Shown: positions 1-9,036 of the stretch, one piece after another
How the letters are laid out: every line of letters begins with the position of its first letter
Position numbering within the stretch: position 1 is the first letter of the stretch
Assembly: GCA_002420185.1 (NCBI GenBank)
Contig: DIHO01000018.1
Coordinates: 72,047 to 136,046, forward strand
Length of the DNA stretch: 64,000 nucleotides
Direction of reading: 5' to 3'
Origin: Opitutales bacterium UBA5694
GTDB taxonomy: Bacteria; Verrucomicrobiota; Verrucomicrobiia; Opitutales; Opitutaceae
The notes under the pieces: generated by a model
What the model was told of the DNA's origin: nothing
Database searches by the model: none
Seen by the model: only the letters and a program-made list of their open reading frames with translations
Program-made: the position numbers and the translations under genes

Positions 1-456
1 CCCAACTGCGTGAATTGCGTGGGTGCCGATGATAAGATAGAAAAAAGCTCCATATTGGCTCGAGATCATCGTCAGTCCAAAGTTCAAGAGTCGAATCCAC
101 TCAATACCTTGAATTCCAACAAAAGCCACACCAAGCCAAAGGGTCAGTTTGACCTGCTTTTTGACAACGTCGCCTGTAGGATCTGCTTTAAAGGAGCGGT
201 AGGCCTTGAAAATCATCCAGCCACTCGCAAACAAAACAAGTGAGTTTAAAGCAGAGGCGACGATTGGGAGCCGAGGCTGGTCCGGCGGTGGCCAGGCTTC
301 AGCGGCAGCACTTATAATTAGAAATGCACTTATCAATGCGGCGAAAAACATCAGCTCAGCGGCTATGAACATCAGCATACCGAGAGCACTGCTGTTCAAT
401 CCGCGCTTTGACCTGGGGACCTCAGGTCCTCCATATGCTGGCTCCATCGTTTTCAT
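1..456 (-). CDS. Cytochrome c oxidase subunit III-like protein, partial (3' end beyond window)
   Basis: The frame is open from an ATG at 456 to the window edge, giving 152 residues without a stop. It has the subunit III layout: a short N-terminal cytosolic stretch, a membrane segment rich in Ala, Met and Phe (starting about residue 20, SALGMLMFIAAELMFF), a second segment near residues 65-80, and a third from about 105. An in-frame ATG three codons downstream (447) is an alternative start. It is the last visible gene of the oxidase operon and follows coxD by about 40 bases. A complete coxC lies in the same operon, so this is a second subunit III-type protein. Such duplicates occur in oxidase operons of several phyla. 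The family assignment is good; the exact role is inferred from context. Confidence 0.85.
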   Translation of the reverse strand, partial: MKTMEPAYGGPEVPRSKRGLNSSALGMLMFIAAELMFFAALISAFLIISAAAEAWPPPDQPRLPIVASALNSLVLFASGWMIFKAYRSFKADPTGDVVKKQVKLTLWLGVAFVGIQGIEWIRLLNFGLTMISSQYGAFFYLIIGTHAIHAVG

Positions 457-495
457 ATCTAAAACTGCTAACTTACAAATCCTACTTTAAGCCAA

Positions 496-927
496 TTAAT
501 GCGATCTTTCTTCGTTGTGCGAGTCGTCGTGAGACTCGCTATGGCCGTGATCATCTTCATGGTGCTCATCTCGAGCGATTACCTCTGCTAACGCTTCGTC
601 CTCGGAGTATTTCTTTACCCAATTATGTCCATTAGCGAACATAGCATCAGTTGCCGTTCCGAAAAAGAAAACGAAAAGCAACGAAAGACACGCCAGTAGT
701 ATATAGGGAGCGTAGATCTTCTCGACTTTCAAGTGCATGAAGTACGCGCAGACCAAGTATGCTTTCCAGATTGCGATACCAAAGGCGGTCGACAACACTA
801 AAAGTGCCCTTGGAACCCCTTCCAAGCCTAGAACGTGAGCCATTTCTGGTCCAAGAACACTTACGATAAATAATATGAGCAGAGTAAAATAGATCTTTAA
901 GTAACTTGGATGCTTGTGTCCTGACAT
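496..927 (-). CDS. coxD: Cytochrome c oxidase subunit IV (prokaryotic CoxD/CtaF type)
   Basis: This is a 143-residue membrane protein with three hydrophobic segments (about residues 8-28, 38-62 and 72-92), the usual plan of bacterial oxidase subunit IV. The segment containing KAYLVCAYFMHLKVEK is typical of the family. The C-terminal 30 residues form a soluble tail very rich in His, Asp and Glu (DEHHEDDHGHSESHDD), which suggests transition-metal binding. That reading is an inference from composition. The gene sits directly downstream of coxC in the same operon. It starts at an ATG at 927. Subunit IV assists assembly and stability of the oxidase and carries no cofactor. Confidence 0.9.
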   Translation of the reverse strand: MSGHKHPSYLKIYFTLLILFIVSVLGPEMAHVLGLEGVPRALLVLSTAFGIAIWKAYLVCAYFMHLKVEKIYAPYILLACLSLLFVFFFGTATDAMFANGHNWVKKYSEDEALAEVIARDEHHEDDHGHSESHDDSHNEERSH

Positions 928-945
928 TTTTCGGCTTTCTTTTGA

Positions 946-1527
946 TTACTTTGCAATATACATCAGTGGAAATAAGAAGATCCATACGATGTCTACGAAG
1001 TGCCAATACAGACCTATGTTTTCTACACGGTGCCAATTGCGCTCATTTTTGATATCGTTTTCGGCTATGATCGCCATGATAACCATCCCACATAACACGT
1101 GGAAACCATGTAATCCTGTTGCTAAGTAATAAAAACTCCAGAAGTTGCTGGTGAAGATTGTGTAGCCGTGCAGTATCTCTGTCACGTATTCGTAGGATTT
1201 GAAACCCATGAAGAAACCGCCTAGCATGATGGTTAGCCAGATCCACATACGCGTTTTCTTAGCGTCTTGTCGCTCCGAGGCAGCATGTGCGAACACGACA
1301 AAGAGGCTGGAAGTCAAAAGCCAGAAGGTGTTCGCCGCTCCAATAAAGGTGTTAGTGTGTGCCGCCTCTGCAGACCATGATGGCCCATGATTAAAGCGGT
1401 TTAGTAAGTAGGTAGCTATGAGTCCGCCGAAAATCACAATTTCCGAACCGATTATCCACCAAACGGCTAAGCGACCTGTGGGGATTCCAGTGCGACTGCG
1501 GCCTGTAGCAACTATTTGGTGAGCCAT
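946..1527 (-). CDS. coxC: Cytochrome c oxidase subunit III
   Basis: This 193-residue protein has five predicted membrane segments, the short bacterial form of subunit III. Hallmarks are WWIIGSEIVIFGGL near the N terminus, FWSFYYLATGLHGFHVLCGM near residue 140, and the terminal YWHFVDIVWIFLFPLMY. The reading frame extends upstream to 1665, but that extension overlaps the coxA 3' end and lacks family character. I chose the ATG at 1527, which gives an N terminus matching the family (MAHQIVATG). The gene follows coxA closely, overlapping or abutting by tens of bases depending on start. Subunit III has no redox centre and stabilises the proton-uptake pathway. Confidence 0.93.
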   Translation of the reverse strand: MAHQIVATGRSRTGIPTGRLAVWWIIGSEIVIFGGLIATYLLNRFNHGPSWSAEAAHTNTFIGAANTFWLLTSSLFVVFAHAASERQDAKKTRMWIWLTIMLGGFFMGFKSYEYVTEILHGYTIFTSNFWSFYYLATGLHGFHVLCGMVIMAIIAENDIKNERNWHRVENIGLYWHFVDIVWIFLFPLMYIAK

Positions 1528-1546
1528 ATTGAATTTTCTATTAGAT

Positions 1547-3274
1547 TCAGGATGCCTCAGGCTCCGGCTTCTCGTTCTGCGGCCAATAATCCTTTTCCCG
1601 ACCATCGACTGAGTACTCGTATGGGCCACGATACACCTCAGGCAAGACCGGACCGAAATTCCCATGAGGAGGAGGCGATGGGGCGACCCACTCTAACGTA
1701 TTCGCCTTCCATGGATTTTTGCCTGCCTTCTCGCCTCGCTTAATACTTACGATAAAGTTTATCAGAAACGGGATTTGGGATACCAACATCACGATGAGTG
1801 ACATCGTCGCAAACACCCGCATGTCTTGCATGTCAGCCCCAGCAAGATCGGGATAATTTTGGAAGTTGTATATGCGACGGTGCTGACCACCTGCTCCTAA
1901 AATGAATAGTGGTATAAAGATTCCATTAAAACCAATTATGGTACCCCAAAAATGAATTTTTCCCCAAGACTCATTCATCTTTCGCCCGAACATTTTCGGG
2001 AACCAATAGTAAATTGCTGCGAACGTAGCTATGATAGCGATAGGCACAAACGTGTAGTGGAAGTGGGCCAATACGAAATATGTGTCATGGAGATAGATAT
2101 CTGTTCCACTAGATCCAAGCCAAATCCCCGTCACTCCTCCCAGGAGAAACTCCCCTGTAAAGGCTAGAGCAAAGAGCATTGCGGTTGTGAATCGGATCGA
2201 CCCTCCGTAAAGAGTCGCGACAAATGCGAACAGCATAATTGCCACAGGAATCGATATCAGCAGCGTCGTTGTCGTGAACAGATAGGTCGCTCTAGGATCC
2301 ACCCCAGAGATAAATTGATGGTGTGCCCAGACGAAAAAACTTAGGATGCCCAGTCCAATCGAGCTGTAAAGAATCAACTTGTACGAGAAGAGCTTCTTGC
2401 GAGCAAATGTACAAGTCACCTCGGCCACAATGCCCATTGCGGGAAGTAGAACGACGTATACTTCGGGGTGACCAAAAAACCAGAACAAATGCTGCCAAAG
2501 AACGGGGTCCCCCCCAGCGTTCGCATCGAAAAAAGCAGTCCCCAAAGTTTGGTCGAAAAGTAGCATTACAGCACCTGCCACCAATGGACCTACAGAACAC
2601 ATGAACAGAATACTGGCGATCACGATCATCCAAACTATCATTGGGATATCGTATATTTTCATACCCTTCGCCCGAGCATTCATCGTCGTTGTAATGAAGT
2701 TGATACCCCCTAGCAGGAAAGCCACAATTTCCAGAGTCACCGCTATCAGCCATAAGGGGGCGCCAAAAGGGGTCGAGTTGTATTGGGCCTTCGCTGACAA
2801 AGGAGCGTACGAAGTCCAAGCTCCCCCAAATGCACCACCTGGAACAAAAAAGGAGGCGAGAAGAACAATCGCACTTAGGAGGAAAATCTGGTAAGAAAGC
2901 CGATTTATTTTTGGAAATACCATATCATCACAGCCTATCATCAGGGGAATAAGAAAATTCCCCATCGCCGCGATTAATACGGGCATTGCCACCCAAAAAA
3001 TCATTATAGTCCCATGATTTGTTACTAAGCTGTTGTAAGCCGCTGGTGACAATGTCCCCCAAAAAGGGATCGAAGAACCCGGAAACGCTAACTGCATCCT
3101 GAAGACATAAGCGAAATAGCCCCCAATGAGAGCCATCGCCATTCCTGTAAACATATACTGGAAACCGATTATCTTGTGGTCAGTGGAGAAAATGTATTTG
3201 CTCCAAAAGGAGAGTTCGTGGTGGTCATCATGGTGCTCCCCATGACCCACCTCTACGTGCACTACTTCAGCCAT
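1547..3274 (-). CDS. coxA: Cytochrome c oxidase subunit I (aa3 type)
   Basis: This 575-residue catalytic subunit has about 12 membrane segments. All cofactor ligands are visible: H87 (NHGTIMIF) and H406 for haem a, H404 (LAHFHY) for haem a3, and H269, H318 and H319 (FGHPEVY, AHHQF) for CuB. Y273 sits in the position of the His-Tyr crosslink. E271 in the HPEVY box marks the A1 class. It reduces O2 to water with electrons from CuA on subunit II and pumps protons across the inner membrane. The first 20 residues are His-rich (HVEVGHGEHHDDHHE), mirroring the His-rich tail of CoxD. The start overlaps the coxB end by 8 bases, so the two are probably translationally coupled. The C-terminal soluble tail is Pro-rich. 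Confidence 0.98.
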   Translation of the reverse strand: MAEVVHVEVGHGEHHDDHHELSFWSKYIFSTDHKIIGFQYMFTGMAMALIGGYFAYVFRMQLAFPGSSIPFWGTLSPAAYNSLVTNHGTIMIFWVAMPVLIAAMGNFLIPLMIGCDDMVFPKINRLSYQIFLLSAIVLLASFFVPGGAFGGAWTSYAPLSAKAQYNSTPFGAPLWLIAVTLEIVAFLLGGINFITTTMNARAKGMKIYDIPMIVWMIVIASILFMCSVGPLVAGAVMLLFDQTLGTAFFDANAGGDPVLWQHLFWFFGHPEVYVVLLPAMGIVAEVTCTFARKKLFSYKLILYSSIGLGILSFFVWAHHQFISGVDPRATYLFTTTTLLISIPVAIMLFAFVATLYGGSIRFTTAMLFALAFTGEFLLGGVTGIWLGSSGTDIYLHDTYFVLAHFHYTFVPIAIIATFAAIYYWFPKMFGRKMNESWGKIHFWGTIIGFNGIFIPLFILGAGGQHRRIYNFQNYPDLAGADMQDMRVFATMSLIVMLVSQIPFLINFIVSIKRGEKAGKNPWKANTLEWVAPSPPPHGNFGPVLPEVYRGPYEYSVDGREKDYWPQNEKPEPEAS

Positions 3275-4040
3275 TGTTCCGGTCTTTCTTTTCTTGAGAT
3301 CGATTTTGATTTACTATTGCTAAAGTGCCTGTATCCGAGGTAGCGGGCGTATTCGCCGCGAGCCACGCATTGTGCTCGGCTTCTGACTTAATAAATATTC
3401 GAGCCCCCATAATCCCATGTGCCACTCCACACATTTCCGCGCATTGGATGTCCCACTCACCTTCCAAGATCGGTTTAAAGTGTCCGCTGATAACGCGACC
3501 CGGTATGGCATCCTGCTTCAATCGAAAAACGGGGACAGAAAAATTGTGCATTACATCTTTTGATTCGAGGTGGTAAGAATACTGGGTGTTATTTTTAATG
3601 TGAAGCTCGTTCACCGATACAATATCATCCTCAGTACCTAAAACCTTGTCCTCGCCCGCGTGGTAGAACGTCCACGCCCACTGCTGTGCTACGATTCTTA
3701 CCTCTTCATCAGGTGGAGGAACATCTATCTTTATGTTAAACCATACAAGAAAGGTCGGGATAATAATCGCCACGTCGCACACAAGAATTAGATAATGCGG
3801 AATTTCTATGGCTTGCTTCTGCTTATGCGTTTCACCTGAAATATACTCGGCCTTGTGACCATCCCGCTGGCGATAGCGAAAGATTAGGTAGAAAAAATAC
3901 CCGAGTACCAAGAAAAACCAGAAACCCACTAGAATAGTAATGACGTCGAAAAGGACATCTATTTGTACCGCATAGCTCGATGCTCGGGGGAGCAAAGACT
4001 CCAAAATACCTGGCATAAATTTATCTAAAAACTCAAACAT
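3267..4040 (-). CDS. coxB: Cytochrome c oxidase subunit II (CuA)
   Basis: This 257-residue protein has two N-terminal membrane segments (about 25-55 and 82-102) followed by a periplasmic cupredoxin domain. The CuA ligands are all present: H165 (VMHNFSVP) and the C200-E202-C204-H208-M211 set in CAEMCGVAHGIM. The aromatic stretch QQWAWTFYH, where electrons enter, lies near residue 120. There is no C-terminal haem c domain, so the enzyme is aa3 rather than caa3. The dihaem cytochrome c upstream may supply electrons instead. The operon order here is coxB-coxA-coxC-coxD-second subunit III. It starts at an ATG at 4040. Confidence 0.96.
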   Translation of the reverse strand: MFEFLDKFMPGILESLLPRASSYAVQIDVLFDVITILVGFWFFLVLGYFFYLIFRYRQRDGHKAEYISGETHKQKQAIEIPHYLILVCDVAIIIPTFLVWFNIKIDVPPPDEEVRIVAQQWAWTFYHAGEDKVLGTEDDIVSVNELHIKNNTQYSYHLESKDVMHNFSVPVFRLKQDAIPGRVISGHFKPILEGEWDIQCAEMCGVAHGIMGARIFIKSEAEHNAWLAANTPATSDTGTLAIVNQNRSQEKKDRNNG

Positions 4041-4076
4041 GGCTGAATAGGGAGGGAAGTTATCAAATCGGGTTTT

Positions 4077-4214
4077 TTAAAAAACGTACCACAGAACTAT
4101 AATTACGGCCGAGAAGCCAATGGTTCCTACTAACGTGTAGTAAAACATCTTGCGAGTGGCGGAGTAAGCGTGAGCTTCTGCCTCTGGATCAAGTTCGTTG
4201 TCGCTGTCGCTCAT
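4077..4214 (-). CDS. 45-residue single-pass membrane protein in the oxidase operon
   Basis: The frame is open upstream to 4277, but the ATG at 4214 gives a compact small protein: an acidic N terminus (MSDSDNELDPEAEAHAY), a short basic patch, then one membrane helix (about residues 22-43) ending at the stop. It lies between the dihaem cytochrome c gene and coxB, all on the minus strand with short gaps, so it is very likely co-transcribed. I do not recognise the family. Size, topology and position fit a small accessory or assembly subunit of the oxidase, comparable in kind to the tiny subunits of other terminal oxidases. That role is inferred. Confidence 0.65.
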   Translation of the reverse strand: MSDSDNELDPEAEAHAYSATRKMFYYTLVGTIGFSAVIIVLWYVF

Positions 4215-4248
4215 AAAATTACAGTTTTCGTGGTTAAGATTCGTGAGC

Positions 4249-4908
4249 CTAGTTCCCAAGCGTTTTGATGTACGCAATTACATCCTTCATCATCTGCTCA
4301 TCGGCAAGAAGCATCGACATCGGACGCATCTGTGCTCCCGTTATGTCCTGCGGATTCGATCCCCGAACACCTGACTTGAACTTCTTCAATTGGTCTAGAT
4401 GATACCAGTCGTGCTGATTCACAAGACTTGGGGCATTGAGAAGGTCGTTGCCCTTGCCCTCAGGACCATGGCAGGCTAAGCAAGTCGCGTAGGTTGCTTG
4501 TCCTTTGACCGGGTCTCCACCTTCGAGAGTCGGCTCAACGGGAGAAGACCCCAACGAAACGATGTAGCTTGCGACTGCTTGCATATCATCTTCTGTAATC
4601 ATCGTCTGGGCCATCGGCAGCATTCTCAGACCCGCAGTGTCTTCTGCATGTGCACCACGTATACCCGCCTTATACTTTTTCAGCTGCTCCACAATATACT
4701 TTTCGGAAAGAGACGTCAGAGACGGTGCCAGCTGCAACGGAATTCCCTGTCCGTCGGGACCATGGCAAATCGTACAATTCCGGTACAGTTGCTCTCCTCG
4801 CTTGTCTGCCTCCAACGTCGAGCTAGCGAGGGCGACAACGAAAAGCGTCAGTGCCACCAAGATTCGCTTTGAAGAATAAAACCCCGCATCAGATCGGTTC
4901 GATTTCAT
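4249..4908 (-). CDS. Dihaem c-type cytochrome, c4-like
   Basis: This is about 219 residues from the ATG at 4908 (the frame also allows a TTG at 4926). An N-terminal signal sequence or anchor (KRILVALTLFVVALASS) precedes two homologous cytochrome c domains. Each has a haem-binding CxxCH (CTICHGPDGQG and CLACHGPEGKG) and a distal Met (RMLPMAQ and RPMSML). The tandem repeat with near-identical motifs is typical of cytochrome c4 family proteins, which carry electrons to terminal oxidases in the periplasm. It is the first gene of the oxidase operon, so it is the most likely direct donor to CuA. That pairing is an inference from context. Confidence 0.9.
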   Translation of the reverse strand: MKSNRSDAGFYSSKRILVALTLFVVALASSTLEADKRGEQLYRNCTICHGPDGQGIPLQLAPSLTSLSEKYIVEQLKKYKAGIRGAHAEDTAGLRMLPMAQTMITEDDMQAVASYIVSLGSSPVEPTLEGGDPVKGQATYATCLACHGPEGKGNDLLNAPSLVNQHDWYHLDQLKKFKSGVRGSNPQDITGAQMRPMSMLLADEQMMKDVIAYIKTLGN

Positions 4909-5235
4909 GGGTAGGATTATTAGCAAATACCGGGTACCTGTATAGCATTAGTTGCGAATTGAAGAATGTATTAAAGCTCTTTATACGCACCACAAGGAAG
5001 ACTTCGAACTCGGGGAGGTTCCCCAACGTTCGGAAGAGGGATCCAGCTGTTCTCGATTTGGAATGTATGCGATCGACAAACCGACTACTACCTTGAGCGG
5101 CAAGCCCTGTGTCAAGGTAAAATCTGCCGGATTGCCCACACTCATTACGGCAGTTAAGTCCTTACCAATCTCTTGCAACCAGATCGATCGGTCGCTCGTC
5201 TCACACAAAGGCAGTTAGGCCCCCTGAATCCGAGG
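4909..5235. other. Intergenic stretch, no gene recognised
   Basis: The stretch lies between lepB and the oxidase operon, both minus strand. A minus-strand frame of 75 codons (4981-5208, TTG start) reads through much of it and looks mildly protein-like (LPLKVVVGLSIAYIPNRE), but I recognise no family and see no ribosome-binding site. It may be a remnant or chance. The promoter of the oxidase operon should lie here; I cannot point to a convincing one. Confidence 0.4.
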
Positions 5236-6573
5236 CTATTTTGTCAGCCCAAAACGCTTGGTGAAGGGATAGAAAATCAGCACCGGCCGACCCACAATAG
5301 CCGGCTCTGGCACGTAACCCCAGTCGCGGCTGTCAGAGCTGTGGGCACTGTTATCGCCCAGCACCACATACCTCTCCTCAGGTACTTCGATTGTTTCCCC
5401 TCGTCTCAAAAGGGAATTTCCAATGTGGAAATACCCATCGTAAGGAGCCTCTTTTGAGTTGTTTTTAACAAAGCCGACCGAGCCCTGCGCCTCTTCCCCG
5501 TTTACAAGGAGTTTACCACTGTTGATCTGGAGCTCATTCCCTGGGACCCCGCTCAGTCGCTTAATGTAATAACTATCCCGGCCTCTCCGAGTCAGTGCGG
5601 GTACTTCACTCGTCTTGAAAACGAATCCGTCTCCAACCTTCGGCCTGACAAAATGGTAGCTCATCCGATCCACAAATAGCTGATCGCCGGTGTGAATGTC
5701 GAAAGACAAAACCGTTTCCCCTTTTTCAAAGAACCGGCCCGTCTTAACAAGGATCACGTCCGTCACCAGCCCATTAGCCAGCTTTCTTTGTCCCCTTCCA
5801 GCGGTTTCTCCGGAACTGATCTTCTTTTGGATGACTTCGAGAAGCGAGCTCTCTTTAGGAAACCAGGACTTAAGCAATATGTTCTGATCCTGTTCGTTTA
5901 GCATCGGCATATCACTGGAAACATCGAATTCCTGCGGCGTTTTCAACAAAAGAGGTTTCCCTCCGATCTCAAAAGCAAAACCATTGCCTTTGCCCGGTAT
6001 TATCAAATGGTGCCGCTTGCTAACCGTATTGACCGGCAACAAACTGTTAGATCGAATTCGGGTCGAAATCGGTATAAGGAGTTCACCAGCTGCCGGGGCC
6101 TTCAAATCGTAGCGAATAGCTCCATTAGCGATTAGTCTAAACGCCCGGCTGATTACCCCCGGAGCAGGATTGTCTTCCGTCCACACCTCACTCGTCATTC
6201 CGTTGTAGGTCGGCCACATAGAGTTTGTCGGAATCTTGAACGGCTTGATAAAGAAAGCCGTGAAACCCAAGTAGAGGATCAGAAAGTAGAGTGCGAAATC
6301 CACGTTTTCTCCAATCATCGACTGCGGGTAAAAGGCACCCCCCACCTTTTTCATGTGCCCTTCCACTCCTTCGATCGCAAGCTTGAGTTTGCCCGCGTCC
6401 GCGGTCTTCGCCTTCAACTGTACCCTCAGCTCCTCCAATGTTTTGCCCAGTTCCGAAACCTCGGAATCGGTGAGCTGGTCTTTCCGAAAATTGTAGACCT
6501 TGTGCCCAAGATAGAGCCAGTTTTTGGCAGCACCGCGAAGTTTAGAGTTTTCTGACTGTAGGAATCCGAACAT
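5236..6573 (-). CDS. lepB: Signal peptidase I, oversized form
   Basis: This protein cleaves signal peptides of exported proteins at the outer face of the inner membrane. The catalytic Ser is S118 in KIPTNSMWPT, just after a membrane segment (about 92-112). The general-base Lys is K338 in YYIKRLSGVPGN. The C-terminal box GDNSAHSSDSRDWGYVP is intact. At 445 residues it is much longer than usual. There is a roughly 90-residue N-terminal extension with a charged, probably coiled segment (about 35-75). The catalytic Ser and Lys are about 220 residues apart, compared with about 55 in E. coli, because of a large insertion. It sits upstream of the oxidase operon and downstream of lepA, the usual lepA-lepB neighbourhood. 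Confidence 0.95.
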   Translation of the reverse strand: MFGFLQSENSKLRGAAKNWLYLGHKVYNFRKDQLTDSEVSELGKTLEELRVQLKAKTADAGKLKLAIEGVEGHMKKVGGAFYPQSMIGENVDFALYFLILYLGFTAFFIKPFKIPTNSMWPTYNGMTSEVWTEDNPAPGVISRAFRLIANGAIRYDLKAPAAGELLIPISTRIRSNSLLPVNTVSKRHHLIIPGKGNGFAFEIGGKPLLLKTPQEFDVSSDMPMLNEQDQNILLKSWFPKESSLLEVIQKKISSGETAGRGQRKLANGLVTDVILVKTGRFFEKGETVLSFDIHTGDQLFVDRMSYHFVRPKVGDGFVFKTSEVPALTRRGRDSYYIKRLSGVPGNELQINSGKLLVNGEEAQGSVGFVKNNSKEAPYDGYFHIGNSLLRRGETIEVPEERYVVLGDNSAHSSDSRDWGYVPEPAIVGRPVLIFYPFTKRFGLTK

Positions 6574-6715
6574 AGGAAGGGTTTAAAATACCTAGCTGAG
6601 CAGCCTTGAACGTATCTGGTCCGATAGAAAGTCTAAACTGCTCATTTGGAAGGAATTTAACGATAGTTCGCGATTTGTTGAGATCCCGGTTCTCTGGTTT
6701 TCACAATCCTCGCCT

Positions 6716-8518
6716 CTAGTCTCGATCGTTCTTCAAGACCTTAATGAAAGCATCCGGCGGAATGGAGACATTACCGATATTCTTCATCTTCCGCTTGCCT
6801 TCCTTCTGCTTGTCGAGTAGCTTTCGCTTCCTGCTTATATCCCCGCCATAGCATTTTGCCGTAACATCTTTTCGCATCGCCCTAACGTTGGCCCGAGCGA
6901 TGATATTACCGCCGACTGCGGCCTGCACCGCGATCTTAAATAGATGCATCGGTATGATGTCCGCCAGCTTCTCGCAAAGCACCTTCCCTTTTACCCGTGC
7001 CTTGTCCTGATGTACGATTGACGAGAAAGCGTCCACTGGCTCGCCATTCACCATGATGTCCATCTTGACCAGCTTGGACTCTCGATACTCGTCGAGCTCG
7101 TAGTCCATCGACCCGTATCCACGCGTGATGCTCTTCAAACGATCGTTGAAATCGACCAGAATCTCGTTCAACGGGAGATTGCACACCAACATCAAACGGG
7201 TTTCGTCGAGTGTCTCCGTGTGGTCGCAAACGCCTCGCTTGTCCATGACTAAATTGAGAATATCACCTATAGAGTCGTTCGGAACGTGGATGGTCGCCTT
7301 GATTGTTGGCTCCAAAATTCGTTCAATTGCAGAAGGGTCCGGCAAGTTGATCGGATTATCAACTTCGATAACTTCACCAATCACCTTCTCTACCTTGTAT
7401 ATAACACTCGGATACGTTGATATGATATCGACGTCATACTCCCGTCGTATGCGTTCCTGGATAATCTCCATATGCAACAGACCGAGAAAACCGCAACGAA
7501 AGCCAAAACCAAGGGCCATGGAACTTTCTGCCTGAAAACTAAATGCTGCATCATTAAGCTGAAGCTTTCCCATTCCTGCTTTCAATTTTTCAAAGTCCGA
7601 CGTCTCAACCGGGTATATACCCGAAAACACGAGTGGCCGGACTTCCTGATAGCCGGGCAGCATCTCCTTTGCCTGATTGTGGTAATGGGTAATCGTATCG
7701 CCAATCTTTATTTCCGCCACGTTCTTGATATTGCAAACCAAGTACCCCACATCGCCCGCAGTCAATGTTTCCGACTTCTGCATCGAAGGTGTGAATACAC
7801 CCACCTCTTTGACCTCTGCTCGCGTATTGTCACTCATCATGACGATTTGGTCGCCACGCTTAATTTTTCCCGAGAAAGCCCTAATGTAAACGATCGCGCC
7901 TCGGTAGGCATCGTATACTGAGTCGAAAACACCCACCCTCGTTTCCCCACAATCTGTCCACCTTGGAGGGGCAATGCGAAGGGCGATTGCTTCCAGGATT
8001 TCCTCGATTCCGATCCCGTTCTTAGCACTCGCTAGAATCGCTTCTTCCGCTGGGATTGCCAGCAGGTCCTCCAGCTGTTTCAAGCACAGGTCCAGATTAG
8101 CGCTGGGCAGGTCAATTTTATTGATCACTGGAATGATAACCAGGTCCTGATCAACCGCTAGGTTCGCGTTGGCAACTGTTTGAGCCTCAACGCCTTGGGC
8201 CGCGTCAATAAGGAGAAGTGCTCCTTCACAGGCTGCTAGGCTCCGAGACACTTCGTAGGAAAAGTCGACATGGCCAGGCGTGTCCATCAAGTTTAGCTGA
8301 TACAGCTCCCCGTTCTTCGCCTTGTAGTGCATTGTCACGGGATGGCTTTTGATCGTGATTCCCCGCTCCCGCTCCAGATCCATCGAATCCAGATGCTGCT
8401 CGGTCAACACTCGCTGGGTAACGGTCGCCGTATGCTCCAACAACCGGTCCGACAAAGTCGTCTTCCCATGGTCGACATGGGCTATGATGCTGAAATTTCG
8501 CTTATGGTCCGTTTTCAT
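6716..8518 (-). CDS. lepA: Elongation factor 4 (LepA), ribosome back-translocating GTPase
   Basis: This 600-residue translational GTPase has the full length of the family. The GTP-binding motifs are clear: AHVDHGKTTLSDRLL (G1, about residues 14-28), DTPGHVDF (G3) and NKIDLP (G4). Domains II, III and V follow, then the LepA-specific C-terminal domain, which ends with the basic AKCYGGDISRKRKLLDKQKEG. It acts on stalled or mistranslocated ribosomes. It starts at an ATG at 8518 and precedes lepB on the same strand with a 142-base gap. Nothing unusual is seen. Confidence 0.98.
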   Translation of the reverse strand: MKTDHKRNFSIIAHVDHGKTTLSDRLLEHTATVTQRVLTEQHLDSMDLERERGITIKSHPVTMHYKAKNGELYQLNLMDTPGHVDFSYEVSRSLAACEGALLLIDAAQGVEAQTVANANLAVDQDLVIIPVINKIDLPSANLDLCLKQLEDLLAIPAEEAILASAKNGIGIEEILEAIALRIAPPRWTDCGETRVGVFDSVYDAYRGAIVYIRAFSGKIKRGDQIVMMSDNTRAEVKEVGVFTPSMQKSETLTAGDVGYLVCNIKNVAEIKIGDTITHYHNQAKEMLPGYQEVRPLVFSGIYPVETSDFEKLKAGMGKLQLNDAAFSFQAESSMALGFGFRCGFLGLLHMEIIQERIRREYDVDIISTYPSVIYKVEKVIGEVIEVDNPINLPDPSAIERILEPTIKATIHVPNDSIGDILNLVMDKRGVCDHTETLDETRLMLVCNLPLNEILVDFNDRLKSITRGYGSMDYELDEYRESKLVKMDIMVNGEPVDAFSSIVHQDKARVKGKVLCEKLADIIPMHLFKIAVQAAVGGNIIARANVRAMRKDVTAKCYGGDISRKRKLLDKQKEGKRKMKNIGNVSIPPDAFIKVLKNDRD

Positions 8519-9036
8519 CGAAGCGGAAGAACTTGGTAGTTCCTTCCCCCCCTTTCAAGCCGCGATGTGGGAATTTTACGATAAAGCTTCGGAATACGTA
8601 CAAACTCTTCTCACGACTCGATCATGGGGCTGATGGAATAAGCCCAGCATTTCTCCTACGTCCGAAAGATGACGACAATGATATCCAATCGGAGTCTTGT
8701 CGCGACGTGCGTCCAGCGGGCTGATTTTCTCACGCATTCAGCAGATTAACCTTTCTGAAATGCCTCATACCAACATTTCCAATCACTTCATAGCTTTACG
8801 CCTGCTTTAGATTCACCCGAAATACACAGAGCCTTATTCCTTGCCCAGAGGCTCCCGTAAATCGGGAGACCCTAAGAGCAGCCCTTTAAATCGCTTTTCA
8901 GTAAAACCCAGGTCAACGTTGCTACATTCTCAACAATCAAGGGAATTTCCGCAGACATATGGCCGTAATCGTAAAAGGAGAAGCCACTTTATATAGCTAG
9001 CGACTCGCCGAGCTCGTCCAGATACTTGGATAAAAT
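8519..9036. other. Intergenic, no gene seen
   Basis: No frame on either strand shows a recognisable protein. Two small inverted repeats are visible: GGGCT at 8627-8631 with AGCCC at 8641-8645, and CTCCCG at 8852-8857 with CGGGAG at 8863-8868. Neither is followed by a T-tract in either direction, so I do not call them terminators. The lepA promoter would lie at the left part. Confidence 0.5.
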
